DNA from: Kitagawia praeruptora
Lineage: Eukaryota; Streptophyta; Magnoliopsida; Apiales; Apiaceae
Length of the DNA stretch: 64,000 nucleotides
Direction of reading: 5' to 3'
Assembly (NCBI GenBank): GCA_037693485.1
Contig: CM075351.1
Coordinates: 155,872,501-155,936,500, forward strand
Part shown: positions 22,371 through 34,429 of the stretch, piece after piece
Layout of the letters: the number at the start of each line of letters is the position of its first letter
How positions within the stretch are numbered: the first letter of the stretch is position 1
Notes under the pieces: generated by a model
Databases searched by the model: none
Told to the model about the DNA's origin: nothing
Seen by the model: the letters and a program-made list of their open reading frames with translations, nothing else
Position numbers and translations under genes: made by a program

Positions 22371-25300
22371 TGTAACGCCCCCAAATCCGGGGTCAGTAGA
22401 TTTGGGCGTCACGCTAACAAACTCAATAATTCTAACAAAAATTGGGCATGATGTATTCGTAAATACAACATAAACCTGCTGAATACCAAACTATAAATAT
22501 GAAATCAAGATAAAACTGAAATCAAAATAAAAACTCAATCAACAGCTCTTGACCCCAACTCTCAACTCAGGATCTTAGGTTACAGTTCTAGAAACAAGAA
22601 AACCCAAAACCAACTTAAATACAACTCTATTTACAAAACTTATACAAACTTAAATCACTGGTATAACTTCGAATAGAAGTATACCAGGCCAACTACTCAA
22701 ATACATACTGTAACTACTAAAACTATATACACATACAACAAATCAAACTATAAATCTAAATACCCTGATCCACGTCAGCTTCATAACAGCATCCTGCTTC
22801 TTCTTTCCACTTTCTGAACTGCGCAGGCTAAGCCTCGCCAACTAGCTTACTGAAAAGATAGATTTTTAAAACAACAAGTGTGAGCCAAAGAATGCTCGGC
22901 AAGTTAATAATATAGTGAAATAACGATATTATGATAATTCATTGATGAGCAATATCAATGAATACTTTAACTCAAGAGATCATTTAATTTCAATCATAGA
23001 GTAAAACTTTTTCATTTTCTTCCAACTATACGGCCTTAGATAAAACTTTGAGAAAAAGAATATCAAGAAATTCCCCCAATTATTCTTACTCCCCTTTCAC
23101 GTACAATGTTACTCGAGAAGGGAATAACTGGAAAACTTCTATCCATCCTTAATCTCATTGTTTTACCGAGTTCCCAATTTTATCAAGATAGAAAGCAACT
23201 AACTCTACTATCCAAAATTCCGAAATTACTGACCATTTATCTTGAAACATATATATCTTATCAAAACATTCCTTTCTTTCATCACTTTTCACTAAAACAT
23301 TCTTTTTCTTAAAACCATTCCATTTTTAACACACACTTTTCATAAAACCTTTTAAAAACATTTAAGTTGATTGTATTGTTCTCCTGATTACGGACAATAC
23401 GGATGATCAGCCACGTAAAGTCCCATTTCCTTTAAAATAGGGTTCCCAATTAGGCAACACATTGGCCTTTAATGCTAGACTAGGACCACCCTAGCCTCTT
23501 ACGCTAAATAAAAGTGCTGGACTAGGACCACCCTAGCCTCTTACACTAAATAAAAGTGCTGGACTAGGACCACCCTAGCCTCTTACGCTTTTCCAATTTA
23601 TAAACAATTTAATATTTATAATTTAAAACATTTCATTTTTAAGTCCTTAAACTCACTGGCAAAAGACCAGCCCAGTATAAGGAATTTTTAAAAAAATCTT
23701 TAATTAATTAAACCATTTTCATTTACCATTGTAAAAGATTGAGGGTCAGGGAAGCAATTGATATAAGGAATTCATAAGCAGCAAAGCAACAAGATTAAAA
23801 TAAACATGGCATGGATTTACAAGATTGAATCATAATCAACAACGCAACATATATCAATAAGGAAACATAAATCAATTAAAAAAAACAAGCAACTGTTAAG
23901 ATTCTAGAAATTGAACAGCAATTTAAAAGATAATCCTGGAATAGAGGAATCTGAAGCTCAAGGGAAAATTTGAGTAATGCATTGGTTATAAACAAGTGAA
24001 GAGTTGTTAGTTAATAAAGAATAAAACAAGGGTTAGGTTCTAGAATTTAATTCAAAGGTTATGAAGTTTGGTTAACTGGTGTGACTTAAAGGAATAAGCA
24101 TAAGTAAAAGAATAAGATAAAGCAAGGCATAATTTATAAGTCAAGGAATATAGTTCGACAAGAAATAGGGTAAATAATAAGGTACATAAGTTGCAATGAT
24201 GATTTATAAGGAATACACAATAAGATATAACGGGGTTCAACAATAATTAAAAAGAATTAGCAATAGGGTAATAAAGTTTCAATACAAAGTTCGAGTCACT
24301 TAAACAAAAGAAAGGGGTGCAGACCCTAGCAACATGACTTAGAGGAATAACTTTAAATTAATAAAAGAAGGTTCACATCACTCAAGATAAATATGAAGGG
24401 AATAATTGCTTGCCAGAAAGGATTCGAAAGAACATATGAATAGTACAAAAGAATTCACATCACTTGAACGATAAGTGAGGGATAGTATACTTGCCTCGAT
24501 TCCAATGCATCGATTCGCTACTTACTATACTTCGGTCTTTACTCGACATGCATTCATTTTTCTTGAATCGTCTCGTCAACACGCTCGCTGGGTCCATAAC
24601 GAATCCCTAATTATACTCGAAATAATAGTAAAGTACTATTTAGCACATAAATCATCCAATCGATAACTAATTACTTATAACTCGCAAAGCAATACATACA
24701 TAAATATATATATCCACATCTCATTAATCATCACATATGTACTTAAATACTCATACACATACATGCCTTTAAATCTTTAAATCAAGTAATTTAAATAACT
24801 TTAAATACAGGGGATTTTTAGAAAATTTCGGCATGACCTATTCGTTTATCGGACTATGGGCACAGCCCCTCAAATATAATTCAACCCTGTTTTACAAAAA
24901 TAAAGCTGCCTCAACTTGCAGCAACATAAAAGTAAACAAGTAAGAAAAGTACCCGCCCAGACATGCGGCACCTAGCACATAATAATTTACATTACACTAC
25001 TACTTACGCTACACCAATGATCGTATTTCTCACGCATTTTAATGATACACGTGACAACCAATCATTGATGTTCGTAAGCCCTAGGGAACAACCCCTAGCA
25101 CTAACTATTACTTAAGCTATATCAATGATCACATCACTCAAGTATATTAATTATACTCGTGATACCTAGTCATGGATATTCGTAAGCCCTAGGGATTAGT
25201 CGAAAAGAATTACACAAGTCCTTTAAATATTGACATTTAAAAACTTGTGATCTTCTCATAACCCCTAGCACAATTCTAATTATTATAAAATTCTAACATT

Positions 25301-26995
25301 TAACATGTATCACGTATTCCCATACTTACCATTTAGCACATAAGCATTTCCGACACCATATGCAACTAGCAACTCATATAACCTCCACAAATTATACGAC
25401 AACTGATAATTACCCACTAATGACCACAACTAATACCAATTCCATTACACTTTAGCAATTAGCATATAACAATTAACATTTCACAATTACTAACTCACAC
25501 ATTATGCAACTAACAATTATCAAGGTAAATTAGTAACCACCTACTAATCAATACCAAGTACTCGAGAATTACGAATTTCGACAATTACTCAAACTCGACT
25601 TATAATATTTAGCACATAAACATACATCACTTAGTAAATATACTTTCCGAATTAAATACGGAAATTCCAATAATAATCATAATTTACCACATTGATCTAA
25701 TTACGACAATTACCATAGTAACTCACGAATTAAATTTAATTTAATCACAACAATAATCTCACTATTTAAATCCAATTACAATTACAACAATACTAATTAA
25801 ATCACAACAACATATTCGCAATTCACCTCTAAATTAATTACATCAATTAAACCATATATCGAAATTTACACTAATTAAATTTCCACAGTTAGAAAATATA
25901 TAGCAATTTACATCTAATTTAGTACGACAATTAAAGAGTTAAAACACAAAAATATACCAATTCGTTTTGGTCCGATTCGACTCGCACACAAACCCATCTC
26001 CATCTCTCTATCTCTCTTCTTCACTGCTGTGTTGCTCGCCATTTCCTTCCTCCCCTGCTACTACACCGCTGCTCGCGACTCCGCCACACCACCGCCGGCC
26101 ACCGCCGCCGCGCGGTGGGGTCGCGCCTTCTTCCTCCTCGCTGCTACAGTCTTGCCCGATTACATACACACTCTGATTATATACACACACACACTCATAC
26201 ACGAGTATATACACACACATATATATACACACCAATTGATTTTAAACAATCACACCCAATCTCTCTTCTTCTCTCTCAATCTCTTTTTCTTTCTTCCTTC
26301 TTCTCATTCCTTCTCTTTTCTTCATTTCTTACTCTTCCGAGACTTTCTCGAGCCTTCTACTGCTGGGCTCTCTTTATTCTTTCATATTGGGCTTGGCCCA
26401 ATAACAAATAAATCTCTACTACACCTCATTCGGCCCAATTATAACACTACTAAACGATTCTTATAAATCGAAATTAAATAAAATATTCAGAAAATTAAAC
26501 TTTTCATTTTTAAAATAAAGAATATAAAATTAAGAGCACACACATATTTTTAAAATATTTTTCGGATCAAAAATGAATTAGATATGAATTTTCAAAGTTT
26601 TGATCCTTTAAATACAATAAAACTCTTAAAATCATTTTAAAATACTCGACCACCCAAATTAATCCACCCAACAATTTTAAAAACTAAATAAATAAATAAA
26701 GATAATTTTACAAAAGATTTCATGATTTTTAAGCCCTCAGATAATTAAATAAAGATTTTTGAAGATCAATATTACTTGATTTAAATATTTTTAAATTACT
26801 AAAAATACCAATAAAATACTGGGGCACACATTGGCACACATAACTCAATATATACTCATATAAACTCAATACTAAATATCGTTGAATTCCACAACGATAT
26901 TCTCAAATCCAATTCCATTCTTTAAATACTAATTAACATAATTAAATAATAATAAAACAATAATAATAAATCCTAAAATAATCTGGGATCTTACA
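22371..26995 (-). repeat. LTR C of the three-LTR element
   Basis: 4625 bp, ending CTTACA at 26995 followed by the AATTT target duplication. It carries about ten private variants in its right two-thirds (for example 24199 A, 26085 region ACACCACC) and two in its minisatellite (23475, 23546 regions). The CA microsatellite near 26185 is shorter than in A and B. Confidence 0.92.
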
Positions 26996-27000
26996 AATTT

Positions 27001-27115
27001 GAAGGTTTGGAAATCTTGTACACATATGATATGATGGATTGGTGCAAAAAAATTGAAAGGTATTATCATTCTAGGCTACTTTCTAATTTTAAGTGAATTA
27101 AAATGGATTTTCCGC
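27001..27115 (+). repeat. 171-bp satellite, right part of array
   Basis: Continues the monomer interrupted at 3941 and runs into a fourth monomer starting at 27095, which stops after about 20 bp at ATTTTCCGCT. What follows is CACTA-related sequence, so the array is broken here by a second event without a recognisable terminal repeat. Confidence 0.85.
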
Positions 27116-27531
27116 TAATCTATCAAATTTTTTATATAAGGATTATAAATGTTTTTGGTTGTCTAGATTTTGTAGTTTTTGTCATATATTTGTTAGTTAT
27201 AATTTCTGGTTTACGTTGAAATGGTCATGTTAGTGTTATCCATTTTGATAGTAAAAGGCTGCAGTGGGAAAAAAACTGCAAGGCTGTATTTTGGGTAACT
27301 TACGACGATCTTCATAATCCGTCGTAAGTTATTCAGAATTCTGGGTAACTTACGACGGATTATGAAGATCGTCGTAATTATGGTTAATTTATGATGAAAT
27401 TTTTGGGGTAACTTACGACGGATTATGAATATCGTCATAATTCTGAGTATCTTATGACGGAATATCCGTCATAAGCTTCCCATAATTATGACTATCTCTT
27501 TAATCCGTCGTAAATATAGGGTTCTTCAAAA
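27116..27531 (+). mobile_element. CACTA subterminal-repeat fragment without its terminus
   Basis: TAACTTACGACGGATTATGAA and its inverse recur at about 27292-27510, the pattern of CACTA (En/Spm) subterminal repeats. The order (AT-rich leader, GGCTGCAG/ACTGCAAGGCTG words, then TGGGTAACTTACGACGAT) runs in the same direction as the right end of CACTA-1 (37790-38300), so this looks like a 3' end of a related copy rather than the matching left end. No CACTA terminus is present. Confidence 0.55.
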
Positions 27532-28380
27532 TTGTTTCTCATTATGTATACATCAACCACATAGATTAATGTTACACAAGGCTTAAAAGTGATATTATAT
27601 GACTACTTGAAAGTGATTAACAACATTAACAATATAAATAACGGACAGAAATCTAATACCCCTAAATAGGATTTCGTCCTTGATTCATGTTTCGAACTTT
27701 TTCAAATCATTTCTCGATGATCTAATCATACGGATGTTAAGATGCATCCCTTTTAATGTTATTGCCAAAATTTATGAAAAAATAAATTTATTTGATTTGG
27801 TAATTTAACGGTCAACTACTAGTTTGACTAATAACCCTAAATAGGGTTTCGTCCCTGATTCATGTTTCAATTTTTTTTAAAACAAGTCTCGACGATCCAA
27901 CCATACGGATGTTAAGATCCATCATTTTAAAGTAGAAGTGCCTACTTATACACCAATTTTATATAATTTTATTAATTTTTTATTTTCCCCCCATTTTAAC
28001 TAGTTTGTAAAATAAATTAAAAATTAAATAAAAATTTGAAAAAATCCAAATTTTGAACTAAAATTCATACACAACCAAGTGGTTTTACTCACTATTTGTG
28101 TGATGAATGTTATCCTACTATCAATAATTTTTCATTTGTTTGATTTTTTTCCCATTTTTAACTAGTTTATAAAATTAATTAAAAAATACAAAAAATGGCA
28201 AATTTTGAATATAAAATTTGGTGGTATGAATTTGTGGGTGTGTATTAAATTTGGGAAATACATGTATAAGAATAAAAATAATTATTGATTTAAATGTTAA
28301 TAAATTTTATAATCATAATAAATATATTGTAAAATACGATGTGTTTATTATATGTAAGATTAATCCCAAAATATAACGAA
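27532..28380. repeat. AT-rich region with a 178-bp spaced direct repeat
   Basis: About 95 bp beginning AATA(C/A)CCCTAAATAGG(A/G)TTTCG recur at about 27655-27752 and 27832-27930, both ending ATACGGATGTTAAGAT(G/C)CATC. The rest is AT-rich with no ORF. I see no gene. Confidence 0.7.
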
Positions 28381-28390
28381 GATGGAGTTG

Positions 28391-28470
28391 TCTCACGTGG
28401 TTTAGTACTCAACCTAAATCAGGTCAGGTGTGACTAGTGTTCGATCCGTGCCGGAGGTCTTTTATATTAT
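28391..28470 (+). mobile_element. Possible tRNA-derived SINE head
   Basis: CACGTGGTTTAGTACTC resembles a Pol III A box, and GTGTTCGATCC about 40 bp downstream resembles a B box (GWTCRANNC). That spacing fits a tRNA-like promoter. No clear tail or target duplication was found, so it may be chance or a degraded element. Confidence 0.35.
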
Positions 28471-29236
28471 TCAATTCGCGGTTAATTTTTGGGAAAAATT
28501 GAATCAACCGCCCATCTACAAAACGACGACGTATTATATCAAAATGACGCCTTGTCATCTAAACCCTAGGACAAACACCTTATACTTTTCACTTTTTGGG
28601 TAAAGTCTATCTCCTTTTCACTTTTTGGGTAAAGTCTCTCTCTACTGCGATTGAAGCCGATTTCAAGCTGATTGAAACCGATTACAAGCCGATCTCAAAC
28701 CGATTACAATGATTCTCACGTTTTTCATTGTGATTGCAAGGTAAAAGATTCATTTTGTGTTGCTATATGGTTGTTGTTTTTTACTCTGTTGATAGCATGC
28801 ATGTATGTATATCTAATTCGTCATATTATTAACACAATTAACACTGGGTATCTCTTGTTATGGTTCAAAATCAGATTTTAAACCTTCTATATGTTAATGG
28901 ATATCTATATATTTCACTGGGTATCTGTATCTATCAGTGGGTATCTATATTTTGATCCTCGTATGTGATTATTGCACTCCTTTTAGCCATAAGCTATTTA
29001 TTTGCTAATTGTAAGTTTTTCTACACACGCCTTGCTCTGGATATAATTTTTTTATATATTAGTTTCAACTTGAAGTAATTAAAAAGCTAATATGTACACA
29101 TAATTTCTTAGAAATAGTTATACTCGTAACCCTGCAGTGTGCTAGTTGTGAGTAGTTTTTATGGGTTCTATTTTGGGAGTAGGACAACTTGAATTAATTT
29201 TTTCTTGGTATTATATATATTTTCTTACCATGGTAT
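28471..29236 (+). other. Probable 5' leader and first intron of the CACTA-1 gene
   Basis: Holds a repeated TTTCACTTTTTGGGTAAAGTCT (28588, 28616), short CCGATT(A/T)CAA repeats (28660-28710) and AT-rich sequence ending in a pyrimidine tract and AG at 29254-29255 before the first coding exon. No protein-coding match was seen. Confidence 0.4.
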
Positions 29237-30839
29237 ATGTCTTTTCTTTTTAGTGTTGTTGGCATGATGACAGGGAGAAGAGTTGCGAGTGGAAGGGGTT
29301 TCGGTAGTGGTCGGGGCAGTGGTAACAATGGTGGCCGAGGGGATAACGTTGGTAGCGGGGGTCGGGGGGACACCCATAGAAGTGGTGTTGGGGGGCACGG
29401 TGGCGGTGCTAGTGGTAGGGGAGAGAGTAGTGCTGCTGATGCTATAGGAGGACGTAGTGGAGGAAGCCGACGTAGGCTTAGGGACGAAGATGAAAACTCT
29501 GAGTATACTCCTTGGGACGATGAGTGGATGCAGATTCTACATGCAGCAGATGCTAATCAGGGAAGCGATGGTCAGGGTAGTGGCAATGGTGGCTCGGAGG
29601 GCAATGACAATGGTGGCCAAGGGGCCAATGATGGCAGTGGTGGTCGGGGAACCAATGGTCAGGGTAGTGGTAACAATGGTGGCCGAGGGGGTAACGATGG
29701 CAGTGGGGGGCGGGAGGACACCCGTGGAAGTGGTGTTAGGGGGCAAGGTTGCGGTGCTAGTGGTAGCGGAGAGAGTAGTGCTGCTGGTGCTAGGGGAGGA
29801 CGTAGTCGAGGTGCTAGTGGAAGAAGCCGACGTAGGCTTAATGACGAAGATGAAAACTCTGAGTGTGTTCTTTGGGACAATGCGGGGAGGCGTATTCTTC
29901 CACTTGGAGAAGATGCTGATCCTTGCAGCCACAGGACACGTGGTTATTCACCTGGTGGATTTGGTATGTACCCTGAGACCCCTACAGTTGTTCGCATCTC
30001 TGGAAACTTGTAAGTTAAGAAACTAGTAGTATTAATTGATTATGGTGATGATTAGTTGATTAACTATTTTAAGGGTTTTGGTACTTGAAACATTTAAATT
30101 CAGTTTTAACTAATTTCTCGCTGATTCTGTCACTAAATTTTAAAGAAGTTATGTTAAAAACAAATAGATATCAAAGTTAGTTATGTATTATAGAATAGGA
30201 TGTATTTAAATACATTGGTCTTTATACAAATTTGAACTCTTAGATTGGTCATGGATTCACTTGACAAGCTTTGGCAAGCACTCCAAAGTAATAATCTGAT
30301 TTAATAGCCGTACATCTTTAATAAATCATAGTTAAACATTACATCTTCCTGTTTCCTTGTCTTTTAACAATTATTTTTGCAAAATATTGCAAATAGAAAA
30401 ACCTGACCTGGTCTACACTTGTTGCTTATATCACTCTTATAGATGTTAATTGCAAGTCAATTTATGTGTCATTCATGTGGTTTATTCGCATTTCAGGGTA
30501 GATTGTCCAAAGGCATTAAGAAATTTACTGGCAATTATTCGCATGTTGTGGCCAGATGGTTGTGTAGGCGTGAAAGAGATTGATAGGAACTCTCCAAAGT
30601 TTTGGGATGACTGTGTAGATGAGTTCTTTGTATGTCATTTATCTTTGACATTTAAAATGAGATTATGTTGTATTTATTGTCTTGTTATTATATATTACGA
30701 CTTCTTTTTATTTTGCAGCGCTACTACACATGGGATCCAGAATTTACCACTAAAGATGAGGCAAAGGCTTCTATACTTGCAGTCCTACGTGATAAATTGC
30801 GCCGTGCACTTGCTGATGATAAGAAAAGGGCTGATATAC

Positions 30840-30851
30840 AAAAAAAAAAAA
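30840..30851 (+). other. A12 homopolymer at a frame switch
   Basis: The reading frame ending RADIQKKK leaves the family sequence here, and the core (HRPLYMKPGVW) continues in another frame. It is a slippage mutation or a sequencing error. Programmed slippage is possible but unsupported. Confidence 0.7.
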
Positions 30852-31139
30852 GCTGGAGGCACTTACATAGAGCACAGGCCCTTATATATGAAACCTGGTG
30901 TTTGGTCCAGAATAGCTAAGTACTGGGAAAGTGATGAGTTTCAGAAAAACACTACTAGAAAAACTGGAATAGACATCGGGCCTTTAACATCGGTAGAAAA
31001 AACCACCGATGTTAAAGGTAATTTTAACACCAGTTTCTAAAAAAGCGATGTTAATTGCTTTTTCGGACATCAGATCATAAAACAACCGATGTCTTTTTTA
31101 GTTTTTAAAAAAATCAAAACACGCGGCTTAGTTTCCCCC

Positions 31140-31540
31140 TTTTGAAATAAAACATAATTCCCCCTCTCCCCTGAATTTTTTTAGCCCGCCTCTCCCCAAA
31201 TATTATCTCCCCCCAAATTAATTTAAGTCTCACGACCTAACCCGACTCTCTCTCCCTCCCTCCCCTCTCTAACCCTCTTTTCACATCTCTGTCGCTCTAC
31301 TCTCTCTTCTCACATCTCTCTCGCTCTGCTCTCTCTCGTATCTCTTAGAACCCTAAATCAAAACCCGAACATGTCTTCTCATATCTCTCTCCAATCGGTG
31401 GAAAAGCTAAAGAACCCTAAATCGGTGGAAGCTCAAGAACCCTAAATCGGCGTAGGAGAAGCTCAAGAACCCTAAATCGGTGAAGGGGAAGCTCAAATCG
31501 ATCATTCTCTCCAATTACTAGATCGAATTTGTAAGTGTGT
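31140..31540 (+). other. CT-rich leader inside CACTA-2
   Basis: A C/T-rich stretch (CTCTCTCTCCCTCCC type) followed by a repeated AAGAACCCTAAATCGG(T/C)G motif at about 31407, 31433 and 31465. It has the look of a plant promoter/5' UTR with a following intron, probably acquired with the captured gene or serving the element. No ORF with a domain. Confidence 0.5.
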
Positions 31541-32177
31541 TTTCAATTTTTTGTTCAAATTTTGATTTTTATGTTTTAATTAGGTTTTCTTTTTTATAGA
31601 TTGGGTGGATTCTTGAGTTGGCCATCTGCAAAGTAAGTTATTGTACTGTGTTTGTGCTATGTAAACACACACTGTCGCTCTCTGTTTATACATGATAAAT
31701 GTTTGTATAACATACTGTATGTATATTAAGATTTTATGTTTGTATATCATATCTTGTTGGGTCATATTTTTTAATTGGGATTCTTGGTTTCTGGATTTTG
31801 GTGTGTTTTCGATAGGTTGGGGATGCATTTTTTTTTTCCAACAGTATTATCATATACTCCATCAATCACCGGCTCTAATTCATCATTTTTATCAGGATAT
31901 CAGCAAACTTGGTACCGTTTATGTTGGCTAATGGTGTTTTTGTGGGTAAAATGGTGTTTTAAAACACCATTAATGGTAACAATGTGCAATTTTTGCTTTC
32001 AAAACATAGTTGCCAAACACCTTTAATTTTAAAAATTACAAAGATGATTTTTCCATTTTTGCTTTTGAAAACATAAATCTGAGAAACTACTTCAGGTTGT
32101 TACCATTGTTACCTTATTTTCGTTAGTGGTTGTAACTTTCTCCGAAATTTTCTTTTAAGATTTGTACATTTGTACAG

Positions 32178-33218
32178 GAAAAGCTCTTCAGGGTTGCTGG
32201 TTTATCCATGGTGGATAATTGTATGTCCGGATATAACAGCTGCATGTTTGCTTATGGTCAGGTATTAGTTGTTTCATTTTAATTTTTTGATAGAAAGAAG
32301 AAAGCATAAGAGATGAAATACTAAAGTACAGATGCAAATGCTCCTTTCTTGAGATAAATAATGAACAGTAACAGACCTCTTGAATCCCTCATCAACTAAT
32401 ATTCAAGTAATTCTTGGTTCACTGGATATCTGTTGTACTTTCTTTTTAATCTTTAATTGTAAGTTATTTAGTCAACTTCCATGCTACAACTGAGAGAAGA
32501 CTTAAAGAATGGAGTATATGTCGAAAACCTTAAGGAATATAGTGTCAGAAATGTTACTGATGTGCTAAAGCTTTTGTTTCAGGTAAGGCTTAGTGCTCAA
32601 TATTTTTCTTTATTATCGAATGGTAATTGTGAATGTGCCTTATACAATCATATCATGACAGGGCGTCGCAAATAGGAAAATGGCTGCAACTAACATGAAT
32701 AGTGAAAGCAGTCGTTCCCATAGTGTTTTCACATGCATTATTGAAAGTCATTGGGAGAAGGACTCTGTGACACACCTTAGATTTGGACGGTTAAATTTAG
32801 TATATCTAGCAGGGTCAGAAAGGTAGAGTTTAGCATCCTGCATATCATCTATATTTTAAAAATATTTTTAAAGAAAGCTGATTTTGTTCCTTTTTTTAGG
32901 TAGAAGAGCTCTGGAGCAGAGGGAGATCGCCTGAAAGAAGCAGCAAATTTAAATAAATCTCTGTCAATTATAGGGTAAGTAGATAATTGTTCAGCATCCT
33001 TCATGTTTCCTCCACTACTTGTCTCACCGTCTTATTCTTGAAACTTATAATATATTTGTGGACGTAGTCTGGTGATAATGTCTTTAGTTGATGTGGCACA
33101 TGGAAAGCATAGACAAGGTTCCTTTTACCACGACTCAATGCTTTTGTTAATTTGGTTGCAGGATTCTCTTGGTGGAAACTCATAAACAACAATTATTGCA
33201 AATGTCAGTCCTTCTGGT
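32178..33218 (+). pseudogene. Captured kinesin-12-like motor-domain fragment
   Basis: Five exon-like blocks with conserved splice borders: 32178-32261 (LFRVAGLSMVDNCMSGYNSC, ending FAYGQ), 32482-32582 (GVYVENLKEYSV), 32662-32822 (NMNSESSRSHSVFTCIIES, LAGSER), 32900-32974 (SSGAEGDRLKEAANLNKSLS) and 33068-33218 (QDSLGGNS, ANVSPS). These are the switch I (SSRSH), switch II (DLAGSE, here YLAGSE) and later motor motifs of plant phragmoplast kinesin-12. The P-loop exon (GxxGxGKT) is absent. Stops lie at 32901-32903 (TAG) and 33183-33185 (TAA). Retained introns mean DNA-level capture, not retrocopying. Confidence 0.85.
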
Positions 33219-33516
33219 TGGTATGAATCAGCATTATTCCCCTTTTGTAGCATACAACTGCAGAAAAATTTCATTGATATAGTGTAAGAGTTAAAAATTA
33301 TCTTTTCTTATGCCACTAGTTTTAAAATCTATAAAAAATAAAATCATGATGTACATAGAGATTTAAATATATCTTTACAAAATTTTAAGCGGCATATATT
33401 TTAAAATGTGATGTACTTGTCATTTTTACCGTTACTCTTCAGTCTCAAAACAACTCATTTCAATCTTATAATTAAGTTGTGAATGACATTCAAATATAAT
33501 ATTGCATCAATTGCAG

Positions 33517-34236
33517 GATTTACATGTCAAATCTTCGTCACCTGTTCAGACTACGACATCTATATACAATGATCCTGCTATCATTCAGGTAACTAGATAT
33601 ATCTTTATATTGACCATATATGGTCATTTTCCAGTTCAAAAATACTGATGTCATAATTAAATATTTATGTATATTTAATAGCAGTGAACGATAGTAGAGT
33701 CTAAAGATATAACAATTAAATTTCTGAATTATACGTAGTCCATCAGATTGTAAATAAGCTTGAATTTCGATTTCACTAATCTTGAGATATTTGACACTTC
33801 ACTATTTTATATTAGTTTTAGTGTTTTACAAATCACATTTGGTGGTGTATTACTGGTCATAGTGCTCTGCTCTGAAACTAATTTGTTTACTTACGCAGTC
33901 CCATATTCTGCAAGAAGCAGCAACATCTACCAGCTTTTCTTACATTCTATAGTCCCATATCTTAGCTGTGTTTACTAATAGTGCAAATCAATCTTGAGTA
34001 TCTTAGCTTTTCTTACATGAACATTGACTATAGAATATAGATGTTAAGTAACCTTCACGGCCTGATTATTTTCTTACAGGTCCTGCCACTTATAATTTTT
34101 GTGAAAGCATACAATGGAGAGCCCTTTGAGAGTCTTACGTTTCAACGGCTTGCTTTTGCGGAACTCTCTGAACGATTAAAAAAGAAGAAAATGAAGGCCC
34201 TTGTACCTCAGATATGTATGAAATTGTCGAACAATT
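33517..34236 (+). pseudogene. Further exon-like fragments in CACTA-2, origin unknown
   Basis: An AG-bounded block at about 33518-33589 (DLHVKSSSPVQ) ends at a GT donor. Another at 34081-34236 starts after TTCTTACAG and reads FVKAYNGEPFESLTFQRLAF then a Lys-rich stretch. Both look like captured coding exons, but I do not recognise the source gene. They may belong to a different gene than the kinesin. Confidence 0.4.
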
Positions 34237-34429
34237 GGTTTGCTTGTTGAAGTACATGCAATTGGTTTGTAAGCTAGTTAATTATGATAGCTAGACAAAT
34301 TATTTTGGTTATGTTAGTTGATGTAAAGATTGGATGTTTTGTGTTTGGTAAATGGCAAGTGTTTATAACTGTTTTCGTATTTTGGTTTGATTTGAGTTGT
34401 TTTGGTGCATATAAAAAGAATATTGTATA

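Larger units (their letters stand above)
3942..26995 (-). mobile_element. Three-LTR Ty3/gypsy-type retrotransposon, non-autonomous, minus strand
   Basis: The order is LTR A (3942-8572), internal 1 (8573-16608, with a nested element), LTR B (16609-21240), internal 2 (21241-22370) and LTR C (22371-26995), flanked only at the outer ends by AATTT. Read on the minus strand the LTR starts TGTAAGATCCCAG and ends GGGGGCGTTACA. It is followed by a TGGTATCAGAGC primer-binding site (initiator-Met tRNA) and preceded by a purine tract AAGGTGGGTAGAA. Each internal region has only about 1.13 kb of its own sequence with no gag or pol, so the element needed proteins supplied in trans. Very long LTRs with a Met PBS suggest a Tekay/Del-like chromovirus relative; that lineage call is inference. 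Confidence 0.9.

Noticed and set aside
29457..30026. Alternative plus and minus frames across the glycine-rich exon
   Set aside because: They are shadow frames of a low-complexity GC-rich coding exon; only one frame continues across the splice sites into the family core.
32178..33218. A functional kinesin gene
   Set aside because: The P-loop exon is missing, two in-frame stops are present and the fragment lies wholly inside a CACTA element.
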